Source of the DNA: Chryseotalea sp. WA131a
GTDB lineage: Bacteria > Bacteroidota > Bacteroidia > Cytophagales > Cyclobacteriaceae
Length of the DNA: 64,000 bases
NCBI GenBank assembly: GCA_025370075.1
Contig: CP073016.1
Coordinates: 3,844,001-3,908,000 of the forward strand
Direction of reading: 5' to 3'
The position numbers and the translations under genes are program-made. Each line of letters opens with the position of its first letter. The stretch's first letter is position 1. This document shows positions 51,901 to 60,744 of the stretch, one piece after another. Below the pieces are notes generated by a model. It worked only from the letters and a program-made list of their open reading frames with translations, was not told the DNA's origin and did not search any database.

Positions 51901-52314
51901 AAGAAGCTCTTCTTTAAATTCGTCAAGATTGCCAGGGTGCGCAATTTCTACATAAGGTTTAATAAATTCTGTTTCTCCGCCCGAGCTGTAGCGATTGGCA
52001 TTTAGGCCCATATTGCTTTGTTGCAAATCGGTGATGGAGTTATATAGAAATACTTTTGTTTTTTGGTAGGGGTAAAATCCCAACAGGTCGGTAATGCGAT
52101 CGAATTCCGATTCTAAATATTGAAGGGCTTCTTCGGCCACTTTTCTGCGCGCACCATAAAAATGAACGTCAAAGTTTTCTGAGCTGAGGTAGTTCCATTC
52201 AAACGTTTTGAATTGGATACGATTTTTTCCAAAAACCTCACGGGCTTGTTGCGCCTCACTCCATCCAAACGATAAAACCAAAATCAGGCTTAAGCCCCCG
52301 CCAATAAATCTCAT
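48934..52314 (-). CDS. TolB-like propeller / outer-membrane beta-barrel protein with gluzincin-like N-terminus
   Basis: An 1126-residue exported protein. After the signal peptide (about 1-21) comes a region resembling a gluzincin peptidase (about 25-260: SSENFDVHFYGARRKVAEEALQYLES and LPDWFIDGTSYYVAKGWD). The zinc motif is absent: where HExxH would be expected the sequence reads YKMSD (139-143). Next is a TolB/WD40-type propeller (about 290-600: VKISPDGKKVAYAENYRGK, SFSFSNNGRLVIVSADF, PNSNTIVFSSNRV). The C-terminal ~430 residues look like a BamA/surface-antigen type barrel ending YVTLGFDF. Function unknown. Confidence 0.82.
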   Translation of the reverse strand: MRFIGGGLSLILVLSFGWSEAQQAREVFGKNRIQFKTFEWNYLSSENFDVHFYGARRKVAEEALQYLESEFDRITDLLGFYPYQKTKVFLYNSITDLQQSNMGLNANRYSSGGETEFIKPYVEIAHPGNLDEFKEELLYKMSDLMVNQMMFGGNLKDVFQNSVLLNLPDWFIDGTSYYVAKGWDEEMDDYVRQLVKSKRVSKALRFTDKEAALVGQSIWNYIVEKYGKSSINNILNYTRIIRNEEKSILITLGVPFKQLMVDWRTFYGGIETKIEQSYTTAEDSLKFSDKHRDALIYTTVKISPDGKKVAYAENYRGKFKVIVKSLENGKESVILRGGNTVIKQTVDYRVPLLNWADANTLGVIGVKEGQYIFWLYDLTTKTKLPRELDKFSNIRSFSFSNNGRLVIVSADFEGQNDLFLMASRRDRTKRLTNDKFDDLDPSFIPNSNTIVFSSNRVNDSLRAGATNLQKVTANYNLFLFNIDTTLSRLTRVTNTLSRDFHAKAIDEHNFFYLSDQRGIVNLFRYNSQNGIYSQLTNYNSSIKEYDINYQNKMLAMVLTQRLKEDIFIDRDFNFERQIFTPATRRKEILQARTFTERKKKEQAKITSIKDLINNRRKEKTDTSSIDLPVETKPIKKDTLQQKSAQKKDSVKATVINTDDYSFDTPAKPDSIPAKNAKPVTNQKNINTNDYVFEEEAVKSKQPSETFLTRYLKARETSRVQGPFPYTPKFSYENLVSSFVVDPLRGWSIRLETQMNDMLENYRIYGGIQTAFDFKSGDVYGEFQYLPKRLDLSVRFDRKVIFWQPPNREAFTAENQKYSFQKIELGVSYPISVRTRVTLKPFFGYTEFLDRGLNFPAQPPVFRPTQTQFYSGAKLEAVYDNSLTTGMNIIEGTRGKIGAIVYNANGNSSKSFSQIYADVRHYQKVYKEIVFAVRGYAGSFFGNSPKNYALGGMDNWIANQFNYNGKLNPFVSQQGTYNENLLFTEFATSLRGFDYGTLYGNSVALANAEFRVPLVRALSSGPITSNFFRNLQFTAFYDIGSSWTGPIPLNNESNGRVRQVPDPNTPGASNNPFRADIREFLNPWLYSYGVGFRSIIFGYYLKLDVAWPTENFIVKNPRAYVTLGFDF

Positions 52315-52330
52315 ACGTATGCTGACTAAA

Positions 52331-53434
52331 CTACGAATATAACGCTTTAAACCGTTTAATATTGACTTCCTTTTTCAATTCTATTTTGCCCTCCAGCCAA
52401 TCGGCCAGCACCCCCGAGAAATAAGGAGCCAAACTTACCCCTTTTGTGCCTAAGCCATTGAAAATGATCCGGTTTTCGAAACCCGGCCAATAACCCAGCA
52501 CGGGTTTCCGGTCGATGGTGGTGGGACGCAAACCCCAATCCTGCCCAACGGTTTCAAATGGAAGTTTAAAAAGTTGCTTTAATTTAATCTCTAGTTCGTT
52601 ACGACCTGCTTCGGTTATGCCTTCCGTTATGTTTTTTAATTGGTAGGTTGATCCAGCCTTGTAGATCATTGGTTGACCCGATGCCACTGCATAAACTCCG
52701 CGATTATAAATAAGGTCAGGCACTTCGTTTAGTTTTATCTGAAGCACTTCGCCTTTTAATTTGATCACCGGTAGCCAACCGAAGTCACTAGCCGTTGGAA
52801 TACCTGTGCAAAAAATAACTTTTGAAGCGTGAATATCTTGATACGAAACACCAGCCTCCGTTTCATTTAGTTCTGAAATATTGAATCGTTTGCCTCGAAA
52901 GGATTCTAGATCGACCAGCCAATTGCGCACGCTATCTAAATACAAATTGGCATCTAAGTATCCGCCCCACCTAGCTACAATCCCACCTAGCGGATCGTGA
53001 ATTTGATTTCCATAAGTAGATGTTGTGAAGGTAGCGTCAACAAAGTAAGCAATAGAAGGATCGCTGGTCGTAGCAATCCAATGATTTTGTTCTTCGATGG
53101 TCAAAAAAGGCCGATAGATAAGCGCTGGAAAAAAGAAACTTGTTTGCAACAATCTTTCCGCAGATGCATAAAAGGAATGCAGATGTGGAAAAATAGTTTC
53201 GGCCATCCAAGTTTTTATCAAACCCTTGCTAGCAAAAGGGTTGACCATACCCGCAGCCACGCGCGAACTTAAGTTGCGGTTCGGCTCATCGATTACCATT
53301 ATTTTTTTTCCGCGCGCAGAAAGTTCTAAGGCTAAAGCTGAGCCTGCCAACCCTTGACCGATAATGATATAATCTAGTTGTGTTTTGATGGGTGAAAGAT
53401 AAGGGTAAAATCTTTTGAGGTTAAGTCGATGCAT
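52331..53434 (-). CDS. FAD-dependent oxidoreductase (DAO / ThiO-like)
   Basis: A 367-residue flavoprotein with the N-terminal dinucleotide-binding motif YIIIGQGLAGSALALELSARG (about 22-42), MVIDEPNRNLSSRVAAGMVNP, and the C-terminal DAO signature DWGLRPTTIDRKPVLGYWPG and NGLGTKGVSLAPYFSGVLAD. It belongs to the D-amino-acid oxidase / glycine oxidase / MnmC-C superfamily. Substrate unknown. An alternative start a few codons later is possible. Confidence 0.87.
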   Translation of the reverse strand: MHRLNLKRFYPYLSPIKTQLDYIIIGQGLAGSALALELSARGKKIMVIDEPNRNLSSRVAAGMVNPFASKGLIKTWMAETIFPHLHSFYASAERLLQTSFFFPALIYRPFLTIEEQNHWIATTSDPSIAYFVDATFTTSTYGNQIHDPLGGIVARWGGYLDANLYLDSVRNWLVDLESFRGKRFNISELNETEAGVSYQDIHASKVIFCTGIPTASDFGWLPVIKLKGEVLQIKLNEVPDLIYNRGVYAVASGQPMIYKAGSTYQLKNITEGITEAGRNELEIKLKQLFKLPFETVGQDWGLRPTTIDRKPVLGYWPGFENRIIFNGLGTKGVSLAPYFSGVLADWLEGKIELKKEVNIKRFKALYS

Positions 53435-53492
53435 TTCAGAAAGTCCTAATTTTCAACAAATATTTCAATCAATTCCAATGAGACTATTTTAC

Positions 53493-53500
53493 TACCTTTG
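53493..53500 (+). promoter_or_regulatory. Bacteroidota -7 element abutting the MBL hydrolase start
   Basis: TACCTTTG matches TAnnTTTG, six bases before the ATG at 53507, so the transcript would start at or next to the start codon. Confidence 0.6.
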
Positions 53501-53506
53501 CCCTTC

Positions 53507-54160
53507 ATGTTGTCAATAAAAACATTCGAGTTCAACCCCTTTGCTGAAAACACCTATGTAGTGTTTGACGAAACGAAGCAAGCCGTCATCATCGACCCGG
53601 GTTGTTGTGAAAAAAAAGAGCGGCAGATGCTGACCGATTACATCCAACATGAAGGTTTAAACATTAAGTTTTTGTTAAATACCCATTGCCATATCGATCA
53701 TGTGTTGGGCAATTATTTTGTAAAGAGCCAATATCAAGTACCATTTCTCATCCATGCCAAAGAAGAACCGGTGTTGCGGGCCGTAAAGTCATACGCGCCC
53801 AACTATGGCTTTCCTAATTATCAAGAAGTTTTGCCCGATCAATTTTTAGCGGAAGGCGATACGGTGTCGTTTGGCAATACCAAGTGGTCGGTCCTTTTTT
53901 TGCCAGGCCATGCGCCTGGTCACATTGCTTTTTATGATGAGGGAGAGAAAAAGATTTTTGCGGGCGATGTATTGTTTCAACGCAGCATTGGCCGTACCGA
54001 TTTACCGGGGGGCAACCATCAAACATTGATCGACAGTATTCAAAAGAAATTATTTTTATTGCCCGATGAGGTAGAAGTTTTCCCCGGCCACGGTGCCCCC
54101 ACCACCCTAGGCGAAGAAAAAATGTACAACCCTTTTTGTGCCTTGTCCATTCGCGCATGA
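53507..54160 (+). CDS. MBL-fold metallo-hydrolase (glyoxalase II-like)
   Basis: A 217-residue cytoplasmic metallo-beta-lactamase-fold hydrolase. The zinc motif is LNTHCHIDHVLGN (His60, His62, Asp64, His65), with further ligands in PGHAPGHIAFYDE, AGDVLFQRSIGR and FPGHGAPTT. This is the YcbL / glyoxalase II-like subgroup. Substrate not known. The ATG at 53507 follows the promoter directly; an upstream TTG at 53498 lies in it. Its stop overlaps the next start (ATGA). Confidence 0.93.
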   Translation: MLSIKTFEFNPFAENTYVVFDETKQAVIIDPGCCEKKERQMLTDYIQHEGLNIKFLLNTHCHIDHVLGNYFVKSQYQVPFLIHAKEEPVLRAVKSYAPNYGFPNYQEVLPDQFLAEGDTVSFGNTKWSVLFLPGHAPGHIAFYDEGEKKIFAGDVLFQRSIGRTDLPGGNHQTLIDSIQKKLFLLPDEVEVFPGHGAPTTLGEEKMYNPFCALSIRA

Positions 54161-54840
54161 TCCGAAAAAGCATTCCAAATTTTCTTACCTCCTGCAATCT
54201 CTTTTGCGGCTGCTTGGGTATCGTGGCCTGCCTCGAAGGTTGGTCAACGCCTGCTGCCTATTTTGTATGGGCTGCTGCCACGTTTGATTTTTTTGATGGC
54301 TTTGCGGCCCGTTGGTTAAAAGTAAGCTCCCCCATCGGCAAAGAGTTAGATTCGCTGGCAGATGTCATCAGCTTTGGATTGCTCCCCGCCATGGTGATGT
54401 ACAAAATGATTGGCGCAACCACATCCCACACATGGTTGCCCTATGTCGCATTTATGATCGCTGTTTTTTCAGCGCTGCGTTTGGCCATTTTTAATGTTGA
54501 TGAAACACAAAGCGATTCGTTCAAAGGATTAAACACACCCGCGAATACATTATTTGTCACTTCACTTCCGTTGATTGCTTTTCAAGTGGGGCCATGGTTG
54601 TTTCAAGAAGAGGTATTGGTGGCCATTACTCTTGTTTTTTCGTTTCTGTTGGTTTCTCCACTTCGTTTTTTTGCCTTCAAGTTCAAGAATTTTAGCTGGG
54701 CAGATAATTGGCTGAGGTTTACCTTTATCGGAATATCGGTATTGTTACTGGTATTGTTTCAGGTAAGCGCTATTCCGTTGATTATACTACTTTACATCGT
54801 GTCATCGTTAGTGGATAGTGCAATAGGTTGGAAGTTGTAG
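54157..54840 (+). CDS. pssA: CDP-diacylglycerol-serine O-phosphatidyltransferase
   Basis: Inner-membrane enzyme of 227 residues that makes phosphatidylserine, the precursor of phosphatidylethanolamine. It has several hydrophobic helices and the CDP-alcohol phosphotransferase motif DFFDGFAARWLKVSSPIGKE followed by LDSLAD, with its aspartates in the expected order. It starts in the stop codon of the MBL gene, so they are coupled. porU follows after 12 bases. Confidence 0.92.
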   Translation: MIRKSIPNFLTSCNLFCGCLGIVACLEGWSTPAAYFVWAAATFDFFDGFAARWLKVSSPIGKELDSLADVISFGLLPAMVMYKMIGATTSHTWLPYVAFMIAVFSALRLAIFNVDETQSDSFKGLNTPANTLFVTSLPLIAFQVGPWLFQEEVLVAITLVFSFLLVSPLRFFAFKFKNFSWADNWLRFTFIGISVLLLVLFQVSAIPLIILLYIVSSLVDSAIGWKL

Positions 54841-54852
54841 TTTGTAAAGAAA

Positions 54853-57800
54853 TTGAATCACCAAAGAATCATATTGTTTGTCGCGTTGATGGCGTTTGCT
54901 CCAGTTAGGTTGGCAGCACAACAGAATTCTGTGCTCTCGTCTGGCCAGTGGTACAAGTTTTCGGTAACCAATGATGGTATTTACCGCATCGATTATAATC
55001 AACTCCGCAGCGTAGGCATCAATCCCGATCAGATTGATCCCAAAAATATTCGAGTCTATTCTTTTTCAACCGGTATGCTGCCTCAAGCAAATAGCGCTGT
55101 GCGCATGCAAGACCTAACCGAGTTGGCCATTTCCGTTACCGGAGAGGAGGATGGAAAATTTAATGGACAAGATTTTGTTCTTTTCTTTGGCCAAGGCCCC
55201 GATCGGATAAGCTTCAACACCCAAAAGCAAATGTTTGCCTATCAAAATAATTTGTTTACCGATAAGAATTTTTATTTTTTAACCGTTAGTGATTCTCCTG
55301 GTAAGCGTTTGGGCAACTCTCCCAATGTGGCAGGCAGTTACCCAACCATTCAAGAATTTGACGACTACGCTTTTTATGAAAATGAAAAATTCAATTTGCT
55401 GAAATCAGGCAGAGAGTGGTTTGGTGAGCAGTTCGACAATACCTTAGAAGCTACCGTTCAATTTACTATCTCAGGGATTACGGCTAATTCCCCCATCAAA
55501 TTTACAAGCGCAGTGATGGCACAATCCATTACCGATTGCTCCTTCAAAGTTTTCTTTAACAATACCGAAATACTTACTCAGCCCATTGCAGCAGTCCCCA
55601 ATACTACCTATGCCATCAAAGGAAGAAAAGTAGCCGATACGCTTCAGTTGGTGAGCAACGCAGTGCTAGCTTCCTCGCGCGCAACTCAAGAAATCAAATA
55701 TCAATTTGCGAAGGGCGGTATGGGTCTCTCTGTTGGCTACCTGAATTATTTTCTGTTTTCGTTCAAGCGACAACTGGCGCAATATGGTGACATTACCTCA
55801 TTTCTTACTTCTGCCAGTCTATCAAATGCTGTTTCCAATTTCATCGTCAACAATACAAGTGCAACCAGTGTAGTTTGGGATATTACCGATCCATTTAAAG
55901 TGCAGTTCCAAAACACCAATCAATCGGGCACACAAACTAGTTTTTCAACCGCTACGGCAAGTCTAAAACAATTTGTTGTATTCAATCCTGCAAAGGCAAC
56001 TGCACCTACCTTTGAATTGAAAGTTGAAAATCAAAACCTGCATGCACTTTCACCGGCACAGCTTATTATTATTACCAACCCACTGTTTGAGGCAGAAGCA
56101 AACCGACTTGCCACACATCGCAAAACAAAATCTGGGCTATCAGTCCAAGTGGTAACTACCGACCAAGTGTACAACGAGTATTCGGGTGGTAAACAAGACT
56201 TTACTGCCTTGCGCGATTTTATTCGCGATGTATACCGAAGACCCAGTTCATCGTTGCAAAACGTGTTGTTGTTTGGCCGCGGTTCCTATGATTATAAGAA
56301 CCGTGTGCTGAACAATACCAATTATGTTCCCATTTACGAGTCCGTTAATTCGTTAAGCCCGCTGGAGACCTATTCATCAGATGATTACTTTGCATTGCTG
56401 GATGATAACGAAGGTGATTGGCTGGAAAGCCCGGCACAAAATTCAACCATGAACATTGGGATCGGTCGTTTGCCTGTAAAGTCAAAAGACGAAGCTAAGG
56501 CAGTTGTTGATAAGTTGATTTCGTATGATACCGAAAGTCGCAAAGGATCATGGCACAAAGATTTTTTGTTTGTAGCCGATGATGGTGAATTTAATATCCA
56601 CCAAAGCCAGGCCGATCAGTTAGCCATGTCGATTGATGCCAGCAATCCGGAATTTGATGTAAAAAAGCTATACTTGGATTCTTACAATCAAATTGAACGT
56701 AACACCGGACCCTTTAGCCCAGAGGCTGCTAAAGCATTGGATTTTGCTGTGCGAAAAGGGCAAGCCATTGTGAATTACACCGGCCACGGTAGCGAACGCG
56801 TGTGGATGCAGGAGCAAGTACTGACCGAGCAAACTGTTTTAAGTTGGAAAAACGCACCTATGTATCCACTTTTTGTAACGGCCACCTGCGAGTTTGGCCG
56901 CAACGATGACCCGTTTATTATTTCAAGTGGAGAAAAAATATTATTACAGCCAAAAGGAGGTGGAATCGGGTTGGTGACCACCGCCCGTCCTGTAAATTCG
57001 TCAACCAATTTTACATTGAATCGTGCTTTTTACCTTTCATTTTTCAACAAAATAAATAATCAGTTTCGTGATTTGGGCAGCATTCTTAGAGATACGAAAA
57101 ATAACAGTCTTACTCTTGGAAATAGAAATTTTTCTTTGCTGGGCGATCCATCGATGAAACTGTTTGTGGGCAGCAATCAAGTAACCGTTGATGAGGTTAA
57201 AACCGCCAGTGGATCGACCACTTTAAAGGGTTTGTCGAACGTTACGATGAAAGGCCAAATAAAAAGTAATGGTAGTGTTGTCAGTTCTTTTTCGGGTGAG
57301 TTGGAAATAACTTTGTTTGACAAGCCAACTACTGAAGTGACCAAGGGAAACGAAAACCCGCCTTTTACCTTTACACAATGGTCCAACATTCTTTTTCAAG
57401 GAAAGGCCTCTGTAACCAACGGAGCCTTTCAATTCAATTTTGTAATGCCGGCCAATGTTGCTACCACAGTAGACAAAGGAAAACTAAGTGCATATGCATT
57501 TTCTACGGATGGAGGAGAGGCGTTTGGTTTTTCCACTAACTTTTTGATTGGCGGGCAGGAGCCTGCCCCACCCTCCGATACCATGCCTCCAACCGCACAA
57601 CTTTTTATGGGCGATACTACGTTTGTGCCAAGTGGATTGGTTGCCCCCAATACCAAATTAGTGGCCCGTTTGTTTGACAAAAGTGGAATCAATGTATCGG
57701 GTATCAATCCTGATAAAAGTCTGGTTGCTACATTGGATGGGAAATTCAAGTTTGTGGTGAATGATTACTATGTGGCTGATAAAGATAATTTTCAACAAGG

Positions 57801-58236
57801 GACGTTAACTTTTCCCATCGATACGTTGGCCAAGGGAAAACACAACATTACGCTATCGGCCTCCGACACCTATAACAATACAAGCCTAACTTCCCTTGAT
57901 TTTGTGGTGAGTGAAGGCGGTCAGTTGGTGATTGAACAAGTTGCCAACTATCCGAATCCGGTTACCGAATCGACTCAGTTTTGGTTTACCCACAACCGAC
58001 CAGGCGAAGACTTAAAGGCAAATGTTGTGGTCTACAGCCTTACAGGGCAGTGGGTTTTTTCAGAGGAGTATAGCATTCCCGAGAGCCAATATCAAGTAAG
58101 TTTGCCCGAATGGAATGCTGTAGATAGCAACGGAAGAAAATTAGGCAATGGTTTATATGTAATCAGGTTATTTGTTCGTTCTGAGTCCGATGGCTCGAAT
58201 GCTGAAAAATCGGCCAAGATTATTTTAACGAATTAG
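54853..58236 (+). CDS. porU: Type IX secretion system sortase PorU
   Basis: A 1127-residue exported C25-type protease that cleaves the C-terminal signal of T9SS cargo and attaches it to the surface. The catalytic residues are His645 in NYTGHGSERVW and Cys679 in TATCEFGRNDDP. Preceding segments such as FGRGSYDYKNR, SDDYFALLD and IGIGRLPVKS match PorU. The C-terminus itself has a YPNPV-type sorting domain. The start is TTG at 54853; the only in-frame ATG nearby (54889) would remove the signal peptide n-region. It is followed by porV. Confidence 0.95.
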   Translation: MNHQRIILFVALMAFAPVRLAAQQNSVLSSGQWYKFSVTNDGIYRIDYNQLRSVGINPDQIDPKNIRVYSFSTGMLPQANSAVRMQDLTELAISVTGEEDGKFNGQDFVLFFGQGPDRISFNTQKQMFAYQNNLFTDKNFYFLTVSDSPGKRLGNSPNVAGSYPTIQEFDDYAFYENEKFNLLKSGREWFGEQFDNTLEATVQFTISGITANSPIKFTSAVMAQSITDCSFKVFFNNTEILTQPIAAVPNTTYAIKGRKVADTLQLVSNAVLASSRATQEIKYQFAKGGMGLSVGYLNYFLFSFKRQLAQYGDITSFLTSASLSNAVSNFIVNNTSATSVVWDITDPFKVQFQNTNQSGTQTSFSTATASLKQFVVFNPAKATAPTFELKVENQNLHALSPAQLIIITNPLFEAEANRLATHRKTKSGLSVQVVTTDQVYNEYSGGKQDFTALRDFIRDVYRRPSSSLQNVLLFGRGSYDYKNRVLNNTNYVPIYESVNSLSPLETYSSDDYFALLDDNEGDWLESPAQNSTMNIGIGRLPVKSKDEAKAVVDKLISYDTESRKGSWHKDFLFVADDGEFNIHQSQADQLAMSIDASNPEFDVKKLYLDSYNQIERNTGPFSPEAAKALDFAVRKGQAIVNYTGHGSERVWMQEQVLTEQTVLSWKNAPMYPLFVTATCEFGRNDDPFIISSGEKILLQPKGGGIGLVTTARPVNSSTNFTLNRAFYLSFFNKINNQFRDLGSILRDTKNNSLTLGNRNFSLLGDPSMKLFVGSNQVTVDEVKTASGSTTLKGLSNVTMKGQIKSNGSVVSSFSGELEITLFDKPTTEVTKGNENPPFTFTQWSNILFQGKASVTNGAFQFNFVMPANVATTVDKGKLSAYAFSTDGGEAFGFSTNFLIGGQEPAPPSDTMPPTAQLFMGDTTFVPSGLVAPNTKLVARLFDKSGINVSGINPDKSLVATLDGKFKFVVNDYYVADKDNFQQGTLTFPIDTLAKGKHNITLSASDTYNNTSLTSLDFVVSEGGQLVIEQVANYPNPVTESTQFWFTHNRPGEDLKANVVVYSLTGQWVFSEEYSIPESQYQVSLPEWNAVDSNGRKLGNGLYVIRLFVRSESDGSNAEKSAKIILTN

Positions 58237-58238
58237 TT

Positions 58239-58259
58239 ACCTTTACCCCTCTAAATTTG
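58239..58259 (+). promoter_or_regulatory. Candidate -7 elements in front of porV
   Basis: TACCTTTA near 58238-58245 is a seven-of-eight match and TAAATTTG at 58252-58259 is a perfect match to TAnnTTTG, but the second abuts the ATG at 58260. One of them may allow porV to be transcribed apart from porU. Confidence 0.35.
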
Positions 58260-59426
58260 ATGATGAAGAAGTTAAGTCTATACGTTGTTCTGTTCTGCTC
58301 AGGCAGTCTTTCCTTTGATGCCTTTTCGCAAGGATCGAACCCAGGTTTTGTTATTGGGCAAGACACACTGAATAGAAACATCACTACAGCCGTTCCTTTC
58401 CTTACCATCACTCCTGATTCCCGTGCTGCAGGTATGGGTGACGCTGGTGTTGCAACATCGCCTGATCTGAATTCTGCCTATTGGAATGCCGCCAAGCTAG
58501 TATATATCGATAAAGGTTATGGTGGATCACTTTCCTATACTCCTTGGCTTGGTAAGATCATTAATGATATGAAAATTCTATACCTAACAGGGTTTTATAA
58601 AATTAATAGAGAAGAGGCGGTAGCAGCCTCCTTAAAATATTTCGACTTGGGTCAAATTGATTTTAGAGACGGAACGAATCAACCATTGGGTCGCTTCAAT
58701 CCGCGCGAATTTGCGGTAGATTTTACCTATTCTCGCTTGTTAACAGACCACCTTAGCATTGGAGGTACATTGCGTTATATTCATTCTAACCTTACTGGCT
58801 CTTTACAAAGTGGAGGCGTAGATGCACAACCCGGTCAATCGGTGGCAGTGGACCTTGGTGTGTTTTATACCAAGCCCTTGGAGTCAAAAAATGCAACCTT
58901 ATCCTGGGGCGCATCCATTAGTAACATTGGTGCGAAAATGACCTATACGAACTCCACTTCTGCTAATTTTATTCCGACCAATCTTCGCATCGGTGGCGCC
59001 TACAAAACAGAATTAGATGCTATGAACACACTTACCTTTGCATTGGATTTCAACAAACTAATGGTTCCAAGTCCTGGTCCGGGAAGTTCTCAAAAATCTT
59101 TATTGAATGGAATGTTTGGTTCTTTCAGTGACGCAAAGGGAGGATTTACAGAAGAGCTGCGGGAAGTTACCATTTCAGCAGGTGTCGAGTATTGGTACAA
59201 TAATACGTTTGCTGGACGATTGGGTTATTTTTTTGAAGCCCAAGATAAAGGTAATCGCAAATACTTAACCATTGGTCTTGGCGCAAAACTAAATGAGTTT
59301 GGTTTTGATGCTGCCTATTTAGTTCCAACGAATGGCCGCGAAAGTGCTTTGGCAGAAACACTGCGGTTCACTTTGTTTTATGTGCTGCCAACCAAGGCCA
59401 AAGCAGAAGAATCTGTTACAGATTGA
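58260..59426 (+). CDS. porV: Type IX secretion system outer-membrane protein PorV (LptO)
   Basis: A 388-residue outer-membrane barrel. After the signal peptide (DAFSQ) the start AVPFLTITPDSRAAGMGDAGVATSPDLNSAYWNAAKL is the PorV/PorQ signature, and the C-terminal part ends LRFTLFYVLP. PorV shuttles cargo from the T9SS translocon to the PorU sortase. It lies 23 bases after porU, the usual order in Bacteroidota. A second ATG at 58263 is possible. Confidence 0.94.
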   Translation: MMKKLSLYVVLFCSGSLSFDAFSQGSNPGFVIGQDTLNRNITTAVPFLTITPDSRAAGMGDAGVATSPDLNSAYWNAAKLVYIDKGYGGSLSYTPWLGKIINDMKILYLTGFYKINREEAVAASLKYFDLGQIDFRDGTNQPLGRFNPREFAVDFTYSRLLTDHLSIGGTLRYIHSNLTGSLQSGGVDAQPGQSVAVDLGVFYTKPLESKNATLSWGASISNIGAKMTYTNSTSANFIPTNLRIGGAYKTELDAMNTLTFALDFNKLMVPSPGPGSSQKSLLNGMFGSFSDAKGGFTEELREVTISAGVEYWYNNTFAGRLGYFFEAQDKGNRKYLTIGLGAKLNEFGFDAAYLVPTNGRESALAETLRFTLFYVLPTKAKAEESVTD

Positions 59427-59431
59427 TAGGC

Positions 59432-60694
59432 ATGCTTGACCGCACCGTTGCACCCCCATTTGCGAAAGAATTTTCATTTCCGCTTCCTAAACCTGAAATC
59501 ATTCCTTTTGCCACTGGCAATACCCTTATTTGGGTAAAGGATTTGCAACAACAGGTTGTAAAAATTGAGGTAGTAATGAAGGCTGGCAAGTGGTATGAAC
59601 CAACCATTGGCTTAGCCCACTTTACGTTATCAATGTTAGAAAAAGGGGCGGGCAAATTTTCGGCCGAGCAAATTGCCGAAGTGTTGGATTTATATGGTGC
59701 ACAGATCGAACTATCCGCAGGTTCAGATTTTTCTTCTTTATCTGTCTACTCCCTGAGCAATAAACTCGACAAAGTATTGCCCATGATGATGGCCATGCTT
59801 TCGGAACCTACGTTTCCTGAACACGAGTTGGATTTGATGAAGGCCATCTTCATTGAAAATTTGAAAGTAAACCTAGAGAAGAATAGTTACTTGGCATCCA
59901 AGCAGTTTAAAAAAAATGTATTCGGTGCCCATCATCCGTATGGTAGCACGCTGGATATTGAAGAAGTAGAAACTACCATTACCAGTAAAGGCCTCCATCA
60001 GTTTTTTAAAGATCGATGCCAGCCCTTTGAAGTATATGTAACGGGTTCATTGACTGATTGGCAAATAGGCGAGGTGGTGAAAGCTCTTTCACAATTTGCT
60101 CCATCAAAACCAAATGCACTTCAGCCTGTGAGGATGGAAAGCCAAAACAAGATTGCTCAAATTGAAAAGGCTGGCAGTTTGCAATCTTCGTTGCGAATAG
60201 GAAATCAAACCATTGGCCGTCATCATCCAGATTATTTTCAATTGCTGTTGGTCAATCATTTATTGGGTGGCTACTTTGGTTCTCGTCTGATGAAGAACAT
60301 CCGCGAAGAAAAGGGATTGACCTACGGGATTCATTCTTCAGTATCGGCCCATAAAAACGCTTCGGTATTTTCAATCGGCACCGATGTTAACGTTGATAAG
60401 CGAGAATTGACAATGGATGAAATCCAAAAAGAGATCGTACGCCTTCAACAAGAACCAATTTCAAACCATGAATTGGAAGTAGGCCGTAATCACTTTTTGG
60501 GTTCATTGCAACTCGAGCTTTCCAATCCATTTTCTGTGACAGAGAAAATCAAAAACATTCGCCTTAACGAGCTTCCCTCTGACTATTACACCCGCCTTTC
60601 TCAATCAGTGGCCTCTGCCTCACCTGATACCTTGCAATCTGTTGCCAATAGCTTGATGACTTGGGGTTTATTTCATCAGATTTCTGTCGGGTAA
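59432..60694 (+). CDS. M16-family peptidase homologue lacking the zinc motif
   Basis: A 420-residue insulinase/processing-peptidase-like protein. The fold is shown by LEKGAGKFSAEQIAEVLDLYGAQIELS in the first half and NHLLGGYFGSRLMKNIREEKGLTYGIHSS in the second, with the conserved Arg and Tyr of the non-catalytic subunit type. Where HxxEH is required the sequence is HFTLS (63-67), so it should not be an active zinc protease alone. M16B enzymes work as pairs of an active and an R/Y-type subunit; the active partner is not in this window. ATG at 59432 is just after porV. Confidence 0.87.
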   Translation: MLDRTVAPPFAKEFSFPLPKPEIIPFATGNTLIWVKDLQQQVVKIEVVMKAGKWYEPTIGLAHFTLSMLEKGAGKFSAEQIAEVLDLYGAQIELSAGSDFSSLSVYSLSNKLDKVLPMMMAMLSEPTFPEHELDLMKAIFIENLKVNLEKNSYLASKQFKKNVFGAHHPYGSTLDIEEVETTITSKGLHQFFKDRCQPFEVYVTGSLTDWQIGEVVKALSQFAPSKPNALQPVRMESQNKIAQIEKAGSLQSSLRIGNQTIGRHHPDYFQLLLVNHLLGGYFGSRLMKNIREEKGLTYGIHSSVSAHKNASVFSIGTDVNVDKRELTMDEIQKEIVRLQQEPISNHELEVGRNHFLGSLQLELSNPFSVTEKIKNIRLNELPSDYYTRLSQSVASASPDTLQSVANSLMTWGLFHQISVG

Positions 60695-60744
60695 TTTTTT
60701 TAATTAACTGATTTTAAAGAGTTTATAAATGTGTTAACTATTTT

